DNA from: Bacteroidales bacterium
GTDB lineage: Bacteria; Bacteroidota; Bacteroidia; Bacteroidales; P3
Assembly (NCBI GenBank): GCA_900769785.1
Contig: CAAGHV010000003.1
Coordinates: 1 to 9,142 of the forward strand
Direction of reading: 5' to 3'
Length of the DNA stretch: 9,142 nucleotides
Shown piece by piece: positions 1 through 6,910 of the stretch. How positions within the stretch are numbered: the first letter of the stretch is position 1; each line of letters starts with the position of its first letter. The notes beneath the pieces were generated by a model that made no database searches, was not told where the DNA came from, and was given only the letters and a program-made list of their open reading frames with translations. The translations under genes and the position numbers were made by a program.

Positions 1-654
1 AAAAATGCATGGCATCAAGCTGGCGGGTATTCCTATAACTTATTGAATAGCACCAGGTACTGTTTCGGTATCAAAACGGGATGTTGGCACATATATGGCA
101 TCGGCTTATGGATGGGCACTACCATGGCAACTACAAGCAACATCACCATGATGTATAGAATATACACTATAATGAGTAACGCCACATCTATATCAATAGC
201 TTTAGCCGTCAATGAAAGGGTAATCGGTTCGAGACATGAAAACTTAGCAATAGTACTTCTTTTACTAGCACTTCCAAGTTTCTATAGAAAGATTTTAATT
301 CAACCAACGGGTATAAGTATTTGACAAAAATGTTGGAAGCTAGTGTAATAGTTATGACTATTCCGGATAAACCTACAAGCAGTAAACAAAAATACAAATT
401 GGTAATGGATTAGAAGAACTGCAACGATGAGAAATTATTTACATCAATGATAAAAATGAAAGAGACGGGAGGTAAATTTGAAAAGGGGCGAATGCGATTC
501 GCCCGTACGGATGAATGATGCGGAAAAAAATGATACGGTAGGGGCGAATTGCATTCTCCCTCAAAAAATGATATTGCCATACAAAACGATTGGTACTATT
601 GCTTGTGGTCTTAAAGGTCAAAAGGTAGTTGTTGCCTTATTGGATAAAAAAGCG
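1..654. other. Non-coding or decayed region, no confident gene
   Basis: No convincing gene is visible here. A plus-strand frame is open from position 1 to a stop at 322-324, with its first ATG at 43. Its predicted product is rich in Met, Thr and Ile and matches no family I know. On the minus strand an ATG frame (397 to 209) and an overlapping frame (about 212 to 33, TTG start) each encode a hydrophobic stretch that could be one membrane helix. None has a clear promoter or ribosome binding site, and frames in different registers alternate, as expected for decayed coding sequence or chance. The stretch 485-560 holds two palindromes (listed separately). A short C-terminal piece of a gene lying left of the window cannot be excluded. 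Confidence 0.5.
485..560. repeat. Pair of GGGCGAAT palindromes
   Basis: Two direct copies of a short palindrome lie 56 bp apart. Copy one (486-504) is a perfect 8-bp inverted repeat, GGGCGAAT and ATTCGCCC around a GCG loop. Copy two (542-560) is GGGCGAAT, TGC, ATTCTCCC, with one mismatch in the stem. Both are preceded by an extra G, and the word TACGG occurs after copy one (506-510) and before copy two (534-538), so the unit may be a compound element. The layout resembles dispersed REP or MITE-like palindromes of Bacteroidota intergenic DNA. That assignment is from memory of the general class; the pairing is directly visible. Confidence 0.65.
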
Positions 655-662
655 TAAATTTG
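631..662 (+). promoter_or_regulatory. Candidate promoter of mfd
   Basis: TAAATTTG at 655-662 matches the Bacteroidota -7 consensus TAnnTTTG exactly. GTTG at 631-634 is a 3-of-4 match to the TTTG -33 box, with a 20 bp spacer. Transcription would begin near 668-670, giving mfd a leader of about 75 nt. The bases after the -7 box (TTTGCA) are the same as in the tRNA promoter of this window. The start site is inferred. Confidence 0.6.
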
Positions 663-744
663 CATCGGTAAAAGCCAAGGTACAGTATGTGAAATAATAC
701 TGCTAAGGTTTTGGTAATAAGAAGTATCGAATATTTGATAGGTG

Positions 745-3700
745 ATGGAAAAGATATTGGATTTTTATAGGCAGAGGTCTGCAATAGGTGAGCTGTTTGA
801 AAATATAGAGGCCCCCAAGAGTCGTATGAAACTCAAAGGGCTGTCGGGGTCGTTGCCCTCGGTGTTGGGAGCTCTGTTTTCAATGCGTAGCGCTGAAGTG
901 GTCAACCTATTTGTTGTTTCGGACAAGGAGGCTGCCTTTTATTTTATGAACGATATAGAGGCACTGCTTGGCGAGAGCGATAAAGACCTAGCCGAAAAGC
1001 AGGTGCTACTGTTTCCCACCACCTATCGCAAGCCCTACCAGACCGAAGATGTGGATAATGCCAATGTGCTGTTGCGGTCGGAGGTTGTTAAGCGGCTTAG
1101 CGGTGGAAAGCACCCCATTATTATTACCTATCCCGAGGCGTTGTCGGAGAAAGTGGTGTCGGCCCGAACACTTAAGCAAAATACCATAAGCCTGAAGGTG
1201 GGCGACGAGGTAAGCAGCGATTTTCTGATAGATGTGCTGATGGAGTACGAGTTTGAGCGTGTGGATTTTGTGGTAGAGCCGGGTCAGTATGCTGTAAGGG
1301 GCGGTATAGTAGATGTGTATTCGTTTGCCAACGAGCACCCTTATCGTATCGAGCTGTTTGGCGACAGTGTGGAGTCGTTGCGTACCTTCGATACGGTGTC
1401 GCAGTTGTCGGTGCAGATATTGGACAGTGTAACCCTTATACCCAACCTCGAAGCCAAGGAGATTCATAGTGTAGAAACTGCCAAGGTGTCGCTGGTGGAA
1501 TACCTTTCGGAAAAGGACGTGCTGTGGGTGGATAACCTTATGTTTACTGCCGATACCATAGAGAAAAGCTACAAGGAAGCAGAGCAGATATACAAAACTA
1601 TACATACCACTATAGCCCGTCAGAAACCTGTCGAGCTATATACCACGGCCAACGAATTTCTGAAACATATATTAGACCTGCATATAGTAGAGTATGGCAA
1701 TACGCTGTACTTTAGCGATGCAAAGATAGTAACCTTCGACACAACGCTACAACCGGTTTTTAACAAGCACTTCGAGATGCTGATAAAAGCTCTTAAGGAC
1801 TATGCCGAACGGAACTACAAAACCTATATTTGTGTAGAAAATATTCATCAGCAAAAACGGCTGGATAAGATATTTGAGCAGTTCAAAATATCGGACGGAC
1901 TGATGGTGGAGTTTTTGAATATATCGCTCTCGCACGGCTTTGTTGACGATGCCAACAGGGTGGTGTGCTTTACCGACCACGAGATATTTGAACGCTATCA
2001 CAAATACAAAGTCAAGGACTTTGCCGATGCCCGCGAGGCTCTTACTCTAAAAGAACTGTTTGAGCTGAAGCCCGGCGACTATGTAACTCATATAGACTAT
2101 GGTGTGGGGCGTTTTGCCGGATTGGAAAAAATGGACAACAACGGTAAGCAACAGGAAGCCATACGCCTGATGTATAAGGACAACGATGTGCTGTATATAA
2201 GCATACACAGCCTGCACAAGATAAGCCGCTATGTGGGCAAGGAGGGTAGCACACCGGCGCTTAACCGCCTAGGCTCATCGTCGTGGCAGGTGCTGAAACA
2301 GAAAACCAAGCAACGTGTAAAGGATATAGCCAAAGACCTTATAAAGCTATATGCCGAACGTAAGGCCTCGAAAGGTTTTGCCTTCTCGGCCGATTCGTAT
2401 TTGCAAACCGAGCTGGAGTCGTCGTTTATATACGAAGATACACCGGACCAATACAAAGCCACACGCGATGTGAAAGCCGATATGGAATCGGCGGTGCCTA
2501 TGGATAGGCTGGTATGTGGCGATGTGGGTTTTGGCAAAACCGAGGTGGCTATACGTGCCGCCTTTAAGGCTGTGGCCGACAGCAAGCAGGTGGCAGTGCT
2601 GGTGCCTACAACAATATTGGCACTGCAACACTACAACACTTTTGTTGACCGCCTGAGCGGACTGCCTTGCAACATCGAGTACATAAACCGTTTTAGAACC
2701 ACCAAGGAAAAAAACCGAATATATGCCGACCTTGAAAAGGGGAAGATAGACATACTTATAGGCACCCATGCCATTACCAACTCGAAGGTTAAGTTTAAGG
2801 ATTTGGGATTGCTGATAATTGACGAGGAGCAGAAGTTTGGCGTAAGTGTGAAAGAAAAGCTCCGCCAGATGAAGGTAAATGTGGATAGTCTTACGCTTAC
2901 GGCAACTCCTATACCGCGAACGCTGCAATTCTCACTTATGGGTGCCCGAGACCTATCGGTAATAAACACAGCTCCCACCAACCGTCAGCCGGTACAAACC
3001 GAGCTGCAAGTGTTTTCGGAAGAGACTGTACGCGATGCCATAATGCACGAGATGTCGAGGGGGGGGCAGGTGTTCTTTGTAAGCAACAGGGTGGAGAACC
3101 TTATGGAGATGGCCGGTATGGTTAAACGTCTGGTGCCCGATGCCCGTGTGGGGGTAGGTCACGGCCAGATGGAAGGTGTCAAACTGGAAGAGGTGCTTAT
3201 GGACTTTGTGAATGGCGATACCGATGTGCTGGTATCGACAGCCATAGTGGAAAACGGATTAGATATACCCAATGCCAATACCATAATAATAAACAATGCA
3301 CAAAACTTTGGCCTTGCCGGACTGCATCAGCTGAGGGGTAGGGTAGGGCGTAGCAACAAAAAGTCGTACTGCTATTTGCTTGTACCCTCGTTTAGCATAC
3401 TTACCCCCGAGGCTCAGAAACGCCTCAAAGCCATAGAGGAATTCTCTACAATAGGTAGCGGTTTCAACATTGCCATGAGGGACCTGGATATACGTGGCGC
3501 CGGAAATATATTGGGTGCCGAACAGAGTGGTTTTATATCAGAGATAGGTTACGATATGTATCATAAGATACTGAACGAGGCTATAGATGAACTGAAGACT
3601 ACCGAATTTCGTGACCTTTATGCCGACGAGCTGAAAGCCAAAGAAACTACCTTTGTGAAAGAGTGTACCATAGAGACCGACTTGGAGGTGCTGCTGCCCG

Positions 3701-4107
3701 ACGACTATGTGACCAACATTACCGAACGCTTGGTGTTGTACAAGGAACTGAACGATTTGGAAACCGACGAGCAATTAGATACCTACACCGCCAACCTTGC
3801 CGACCGTTTTGGTCCACTGCCGGTGGCTACCAAGGAGCTTGTGGAGACAATAAAACTACGTAGGTTGGCCAAGGATTTGGGAATGGAAAAACTGGTGCTG
3901 AAACGCGAAACAATGATATGCTACTTTGTGTCGAACCAAGAGAGCAATTACTATAAGTCGCCGGCATTTATGAGCCTGATTCGTTTTGTACAAGACAATC
4001 CCAAGATATGTTATCTTAAAGAAAATAAGGATAAACTATCGTTGGTATTCGGTTCGGTGGAGTCTATAGCATCGGCAACAGATATATTGCGACGGATGGA
4101 AATATAA
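745..4107 (+). CDS. mfd: Transcription-repair coupling factor Mfd
   Basis: Mfd is a cytoplasmic ATP-driven DNA translocase. It binds RNA polymerase stalled at DNA lesions, pushes it off, and recruits UvrA for nucleotide excision repair. The 1120-residue length is usual for the family. The N-terminal UvrB-like part includes EPGQYAVRGGIVDV (178-191), and no Walker lysine is seen in the early GLSGS segment (32-36), as expected for the degenerate Mfd module. The RNA polymerase-interacting domain begins near PGDYVTHIDYGVG (443-455). The motor has Walker A GDVGFGKT (592-599), DEEQ (693-696), TATPIPRT (719-726) and QLRGRVGR (862-869). The C-terminal TRCF domain lies at about 950-1090. I prefer ATG at 745; the adjacent in-frame GTG at 742 would add one residue. 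No Shine-Dalgarno sequence is visible. The identification is very secure. Confidence 0.98.
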   Translation: MEKILDFYRQRSAIGELFENIEAPKSRMKLKGLSGSLPSVLGALFSMRSAEVVNLFVVSDKEAAFYFMNDIEALLGESDKDLAEKQVLLFPTTYRKPYQTEDVDNANVLLRSEVVKRLSGGKHPIIITYPEALSEKVVSARTLKQNTISLKVGDEVSSDFLIDVLMEYEFERVDFVVEPGQYAVRGGIVDVYSFANEHPYRIELFGDSVESLRTFDTVSQLSVQILDSVTLIPNLEAKEIHSVETAKVSLVEYLSEKDVLWVDNLMFTADTIEKSYKEAEQIYKTIHTTIARQKPVELYTTANEFLKHILDLHIVEYGNTLYFSDAKIVTFDTTLQPVFNKHFEMLIKALKDYAERNYKTYICVENIHQQKRLDKIFEQFKISDGLMVEFLNISLSHGFVDDANRVVCFTDHEIFERYHKYKVKDFADAREALTLKELFELKPGDYVTHIDYGVGRFAGLEKMDNNGKQQEAIRLMYKDNDVLYISIHSLHKISRYVGKEGSTPALNRLGSSSWQVLKQKTKQRVKDIAKDLIKLYAERKASKGFAFSADSYLQTELESSFIYEDTPDQYKATRDVKADMESAVPMDRLVCGDVGFGKTEVAIRAAFKAVADSKQVAVLVPTTILALQHYNTFVDRLSGLPCNIEYINRFRTTKEKNRIYADLEKGKIDILIGTHAITNSKVKFKDLGLLIIDEEQKFGVSVKEKLRQMKVNVDSLTLTATPIPRTLQFSLMGARDLSVINTAPTNRQPVQTELQVFSEETVRDAIMHEMSRGGQVFFVSNRVENLMEMAGMVKRLVPDARVGVGHGQMEGVKLEEVLMDFVNGDTDVLVSTAIVENGLDIPNANTIIINNAQNFGLAGLHQLRGRVGRSNKKSYCYLLVPSFSILTPEAQKRLKAIEEFSTIGSGFNIAMRDLDIRGAGNILGAEQSGFISEIGYDMYHKILNEAIDELKTTEFRDLYADELKAKETTFVKECTIETDLEVLLPDDYVTNITERLVLYKELNDLETDEQLDTYTANLADRFGPLPVATKELVETIKLRRLAKDLGMEKLVLKRETMICYFVSNQESNYYKSPAFMSLIRFVQDNPKICYLKENKDKLSLVFGSVESIASATDILRRMEI

Positions 4108-4117
4108 AAAACTATTA

Positions 4118-4194
4118 CTCCTTTCGTTTGTTTTAATTCTGTGCTTTGATATTGAAGCACGGATTTTTATAAACCAACTAAACAACGAAAGGAG
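4118..4194 (+). promoter_or_regulatory. Candidate RNA thermometer in hsp20 leader
   Basis: CTCCTTTCGTT (4118-4128) is perfectly complementary to AACGAAAGGAG (4184-4194). After a one-base bulge (T4129) the pairing continues for four more pairs, GTTT (4130-4133) with AAAC (4180-4183). The 3' strand contains the whole Shine-Dalgarno sequence AAAGGAG (4188-4194) of the hsp20 gene, so a transcript including both arms would hide it. A second hairpin sits inside (4139-4146 with 4155-4162). Only about half the outer pairs are G-C, compatible with heat melting. Small heat shock genes are the classic targets of RNA thermometers (ROSE, fourU), but this does not obviously match either class. No clear promoter lies just upstream; transcription could start inside the end of mfd or read through from it. 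The function is inferred. Confidence 0.55.
4139..4166 (+). terminator. Weak hairpin with short T-run after mfd
   Basis: CTGTGCTT (4139-4146) pairs with AAGCACGG (4155-4162), including one G-T pair, around the 8-nt loop TGATATTG. It is followed by ATTTTTAT. It could be a weak intrinsic terminator for mfd, or the inner hairpin of the hsp20 leader structure, or both. The T-run is short, so some readthrough into hsp20 is plausible. Confidence 0.35.
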
Positions 4195-4204
4195 AATTTG
4201 TACT

Positions 4205-4642
4205 ATGTTATTAGCAAAACGACCACAGGAAATGTTTTCCACCACATTGATTGATAATTTTTTGAACGACGATTGGGTAAAGAATCTATACAAGAAGGTA
4301 ACGGCTACGCCTGCCATCAACGTTATAGAAACCGATGGCGAATATGATATGGAGATGGCTGTGCCGGGTTTGACCAAAGAGGATTTGAACGTGCAAGTTG
4401 ATGAGAACTGCCTGAATATCTCGATGGAAAAGAAAACCGAAACCGAACACAAAAACGAAAAGAAAAACTATCTTCGTCGAGAGTTTTCGACTCAGCAGTT
4501 TTTCCGCAGCTTTGAACTACCCGAGAATGTAGAAAAAGAAAAAATTACTGCCAAGGTGGAAAACGGAGTGTTGAAGATTGCTTTGCCCAAGGTGTCTCAT
4601 GTGGAAAAGAAACCACAGCCCAAAGAGATAGCCATTGGCTAA
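4205..4642 (+). CDS. Small heat shock protein, Hsp20/alpha-crystallin family
   Basis: This is a cytoplasmic ATP-independent holdase chaperone that binds unfolding proteins and keeps them refoldable by DnaK and ClpB. The 145-residue length fits bacterial class A Hsp20 proteins. A short N-terminal arm (1-34) precedes the alpha-crystallin domain (about 35-130), with AVPGLTKEDLNV (52-63) and the conserved ENGVLKIALPK (119-129). The tail carries the I-x-I motif I142-A143-I144, which docks neighbouring dimers in the oligomer. The start is well supported by the Shine-Dalgarno sequence AAAGGAG (4188-4194), 10 nt upstream. That signal is unusual here, since the other genes lack one, and it is predicted to be sequestered in a leader hairpin. 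The gene lies 97 bp after mfd on the same strand. The family assignment is secure. Confidence 0.95.
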   Translation: MLLAKRPQEMFSTTLIDNFLNDDWVKNLYKKVTATPAINVIETDGEYDMEMAVPGLTKEDLNVQVDENCLNISMEKKTETEHKNEKKNYLRREFSTQQFFRSFELPENVEKEKITAKVENGVLKIALPKVSHVEKKPQPKEIAIG

Positions 4643-4660
4643 AAGCAGGCAAACATGCAC

Positions 4661-4710
4661 AAAAAAGAAAGACTGCTACTATGTTGCTGGAAACATGGTG
4701 GCGGCCTTTC
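4661..4710 (-). terminator. Intrinsic terminator of the minus-strand operon
   Basis: A long interrupted hairpin is formed by GAAAG (4667-4671) with CTTTC (4706-4710), CTGCTAC (4673-4679) with GTGGCGG (4698-4704, two G-T pairs as read on the plus strand), and ATGTT (4681-4685) with AACAT (4692-4696), around a 6-nt loop. The A-tract at 4661-4666 becomes a T-run after the hairpin on the minus strand, so it should end transcription of the operon arriving from 4742. On the plus strand the hairpin is followed by mixed sequence without a T-run, so it is a weaker candidate for ending hsp20. Confidence 0.65.
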
Positions 4711-4741
4711 CTATTATGTATTGTTTCATAGATGTGTTATA

Positions 4742-5632
4742 TTATTCGTAGTACGATATTTGGCGTAGGGTGGTGGTATATTCCTTGCCGTTGTATATAA
4801 AGGTCATAAAAGTCCAATTGCCTTGCTTGTCGTATTCATATTTGTAAGAGTATGAAGTTTTAATCACCTCGTCGTATTCGGCAAAGGTTATTGTTTGCTT
4901 CTTTATGTTGCCATGCTTGGTGTAGTCAATCTTTGTGGTTCTGAACGGGAAGTCGTCGGCGGTATATGATGTTTCGTCTTTAAGTTTGCCGTGCTTGTTG
5001 TAGTTGCCCACGGTTCGTGTGTCAACGCCCTCGTCGTTGTAGGTATATTGTATGTATTGCAGCAGGTTCGACTCCATGTCGTATATATACGATATGGATT
5101 TTTCGAGTGTTTTATCTTCGTTAAAGAGGGTGTCGAAGGTGTATGTGCATTCTTTTATCTTACAGCCGTCTTGGTCGTATATACTTATTATCTGCTTGGT
5201 TTTACGGCCTTCGGGCAGTGCTATTATTGTTTGATATTGGGTGTTGGTACTAGTATCGTAGGTTATCTCCACTTTTTTTACTGCCATATTGTCTATATAT
5301 TCCGTTTCTGCAATTTTTTGGTTTAGGTGGTTGTATTCTATTGCAATGGTTTTGTTGTTGCTTGTTGAAATGGTATCGGGCAATGATGCGGTAGAGCTGT
5401 AGTGATATGCCATATGGTTGGCATTTTCCAGCTGGGAGGTTAGTCGGCCCATGTTGTCGAACTCTATTGTGTTGGTGCGTAGTGTTGGTGCCAAATTGGT
5501 TGCATACACCTGGGTTGAAACCTTTTTTACTTTGCCTTTCAACCCATAGTATTTGGTGGAATATTGTGCCATCGATGGGACGATGAAAAAGGTTGTTAGT
5601 AGTAAGGCTATGTATAGTTTGATAGTTTTCAT
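4742..5632 (-). CDS. Exported YD-repeat-like protein of unknown function
   Basis: The 296-residue product starts with a classical signal peptide: Lys residues at 2 and 5, a hydrophobic core (6-19) and a likely cleavage site after SMA22, leaving Gln23 as the new N terminus. No lipobox is present, so it should be periplasmic or secreted. The mature part carries degenerate tandem motifs of the form aromatic-Asp/Asn-x-x-Gly, as in RHS/YD repeats: FDNMGRL (58-64), YDQDGCK (152-158), YDMESNL (184-190), YNKHGKL (211-217), YTKHGNI (237-243) and YDKQGNW (267-273). This predicts a beta-rich fold. It is far too short for an RHS toxin and has no toxin domain. Its start lies 3 bp after the stop of the glycoside hydrolase gene, so the two are almost certainly cotranscribed. 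Its function is unknown; a cell-envelope role is only inferred from its partner. Confidence 0.85.
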   Translation of the reverse strand: MKTIKLYIALLLTTFFIVPSMAQYSTKYYGLKGKVKKVSTQVYATNLAPTLRTNTIEFDNMGRLTSQLENANHMAYHYSSTASLPDTISTSNNKTIAIEYNHLNQKIAETEYIDNMAVKKVEITYDTSTNTQYQTIIALPEGRKTKQIISIYDQDGCKIKECTYTFDTLFNEDKTLEKSISYIYDMESNLLQYIQYTYNDEGVDTRTVGNYNKHGKLKDETSYTADDFPFRTTKIDYTKHGNIKKQTITFAEYDEVIKTSYSYKYEYDKQGNWTFMTFIYNGKEYTTTLRQISYYE

Positions 5633-5635
5633 GTA

Positions 5636-6757
5636 TTATCGTATTTTGTTTTTAAGCTGTTGAATACGCACGTACGATTGGTGTATTCTTTCGCGCGATA
5701 TTTTTCCGTCAATCACCTTGTTGTATATTATTTCCACCGCTTTGGGTGCTATATGTGGGTCGTATGTAGTGCCGTTGTTGGATAGGCATAGTATATCGGC
5801 ACCTGCCAATATTGCCAGCTCCAGTATATCTTCGAGGCTGTAGTGATCTGCCATAGCCCCCATAGCCAAGTCATCGGTAACTATAACACCATTGTAACCC
5901 ATTTTGTTGCGTAGCAGGTCGGTAACTATTTTGCTTGACAATGTGGCCGGATATACCGAGTCTAGTTGCGAGTTGAATACATGCGATGTCATTATCACAT
6001 CTACCATCTGGCTGTCTATAAGAGCTTGGTAGGGTATAAGCTCGTCGGCGGTCCATGATGTACTTACGTCGGCAATACCCAGATGGGTGTCGGTTTGTGA
6101 GCTGCCGTGGCCGGGAAAATGTTTTAGCGATGATATGATGTTGTGCTTGTCATGTTCTTCTATCCACATCATGGCGTGTTTTACCACCATCATCGGATTG
6201 TCCGAGAAGCTACGTTCCAATTTGCCTATCACAGGGCAATTGGGATTTGCATCAATATCCACACATGGTGCAAAGTTGAGGTTTATACCCATCGATTTCA
6301 GAATTTTGGCAGTTTGGTTGGAGTAGAATCGTGTGGTATCGGGGTCGTTTTCTACACCCATGGCTTTTGCCGAAATAAAGTTGGGAAAACCATATTGGCT
6401 TTTCAGACGGTTAACTTTTCCACCTTCTTGATCTATAGCTATCAGTAGGTTGCCATCGGCTATTTGTTGTAGTCCGCGGCATAGTTTTTGTAGTTGTAGG
6501 CGGCTGTTGATATTCCTAGGTCTGCTTTGCGATGGAGCATCGTATTCAAACAATATTACTCCGCCTATATTATATTCAGTAATATCACGATATATGGTGT
6601 TACCCGTTGTAGCTTCGGTGCCACGAAATCCTACCATCAACATTTGTCCTATCTCTTGACGTAGTTCTATATCCTCGGGTGAATAATATTGTGCATTGCA
6701 GGCGTTGCCACTTAGCAACAAGGTAATAATTATCAATATAAATGTTCTCTTTGTCAT
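5636..6757 (-). CDS. Exported family 3 glycoside hydrolase, NagZ-like beta-N-acetylhexosaminidase
   Basis: The 373-residue protein is a single-domain GH3 enzyme of the NagZ type, which removes N-acetylglucosamine from peptidoglycan fragments or related glycans. After a signal peptide (cleavage likely after A22, leaving Gln23) come DQEGG (109-113), KHFPGHG (212-218) with the NagZ-specific Asp-x-His pair D223/H225 as general acid/base, and VTDDLAMGA (293-301), where D295 aligns with the catalytic nucleophile. All key residues are present, so it should be active. Cys20 is not in a good lipobox, so a soluble periplasmic form is favoured over a lipoprotein. NagZ of enteric bacteria is cytosolic, so export points to periplasmic muropeptide or glycan breakdown. 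It is the first gene of a two-gene operon. Exact substrate is not proven. Confidence 0.92.
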   Translation of the reverse strand: MTKRTFILIIITLLLSGNACNAQYYSPEDIELRQEIGQMLMVGFRGTEATTGNTIYRDITEYNIGGVILFEYDAPSQSRPRNINSRLQLQKLCRGLQQIADGNLLIAIDQEGGKVNRLKSQYGFPNFISAKAMGVENDPDTTRFYSNQTAKILKSMGINLNFAPCVDIDANPNCPVIGKLERSFSDNPMMVVKHAMMWIEEHDKHNIISSLKHFPGHGSSQTDTHLGIADVSTSWTADELIPYQALIDSQMVDVIMTSHVFNSQLDSVYPATLSSKIVTDLLRNKMGYNGVIVTDDLAMGAMADHYSLEDILELAILAGADILCLSNNGTTYDPHIAPKAVEIIYNKVIDGKISRERIHQSYVRIQQLKNKIR

Positions 6758-6782
6758 GATTTTGTTCTTTATTTACAATCTG

Positions 6783-6814
6783 CAAAATTACTCTTTTTTT
6801 TCAAAATATTCGAA
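6783..6814 (-). promoter_or_regulatory. Candidate promoter of the GH3 operon
   Basis: On the minus strand TAATTTTG (6790-6783) is an exact match to TAnnTTTG. TTCG (6814-6811) is a 3-of-4 match to the -33 TTTG box, with a 20 bp spacer. Transcription would start near 6776, about 19 nt before the ATG at 6757. The extended TAATTTTGCA is the same as at the tRNA promoter of this window. Confidence 0.6.
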
Positions 6815-6851
6815 TGTATGTAATATAAATATGCAAAGTATCGAATATTTT
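6803..6851. repeat. 11-bp inverted repeat between divergent promoters
   Basis: AAAATATTCGA (6803-6813) and TCGAATATTTT (6841-6851) are perfect inverted copies, separated by 27 bp. The left arm covers the -33 box of the leftward promoter and the right arm lies in the spacer of the rightward serS promoter. It could be an operator for a dimeric regulator acting on both directions. The region is AT-rich, so coincidence remains possible. Confidence 0.45.
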
Positions 6852-6861
6852 TGTATTTTTG
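6830..6861 (+). promoter_or_regulatory. Candidate promoter of serS
   Basis: TATTTTTG (6854-6861) matches TAnnTTTG exactly, and TATG (6830-6833) is a 3-of-4 match to the -33 box with a 20 bp spacer. The start would be near 6867, giving serS a leader of roughly 43 nt with no Shine-Dalgarno sequence and no visible T-box (none would be expected in this phylum). Confidence 0.55.
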
Positions 6862-6910
6862 TAGTGCCGTAGATAATATTGTTTATTGAAATAAAACTTT
6901 AAGATATAGT

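Noticed and set aside
256..310. Resemblance between the antisense translation here and an antisense translation inside mfd (LKSFY..LEVLVK)
   Set aside because: The matching peptide is on the non-coding strand of mfd and the sense frames do not align as homologous proteins, so it is probably chance, though a small repeat cannot be fully excluded.
703..737. Second mfd promoter using AATATTTG at 730-737
   Set aside because: The -7 box has a mismatch, the spacer to TTTG (710-713) is only 16 bp, and the transcript would be almost leaderless; the 631-662 promoter fits better.
3663..3863. Plus-strand open frame inside mfd
   Set aside because: It is a shifted-frame shadow of the conserved TRCF domain of Mfd.
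4123..4130. TTCGTTTG as -7 box of an hsp20 promoter
   Set aside because: It has a mismatch at the A of TAnnTTTG and no -33 box at the right distance.
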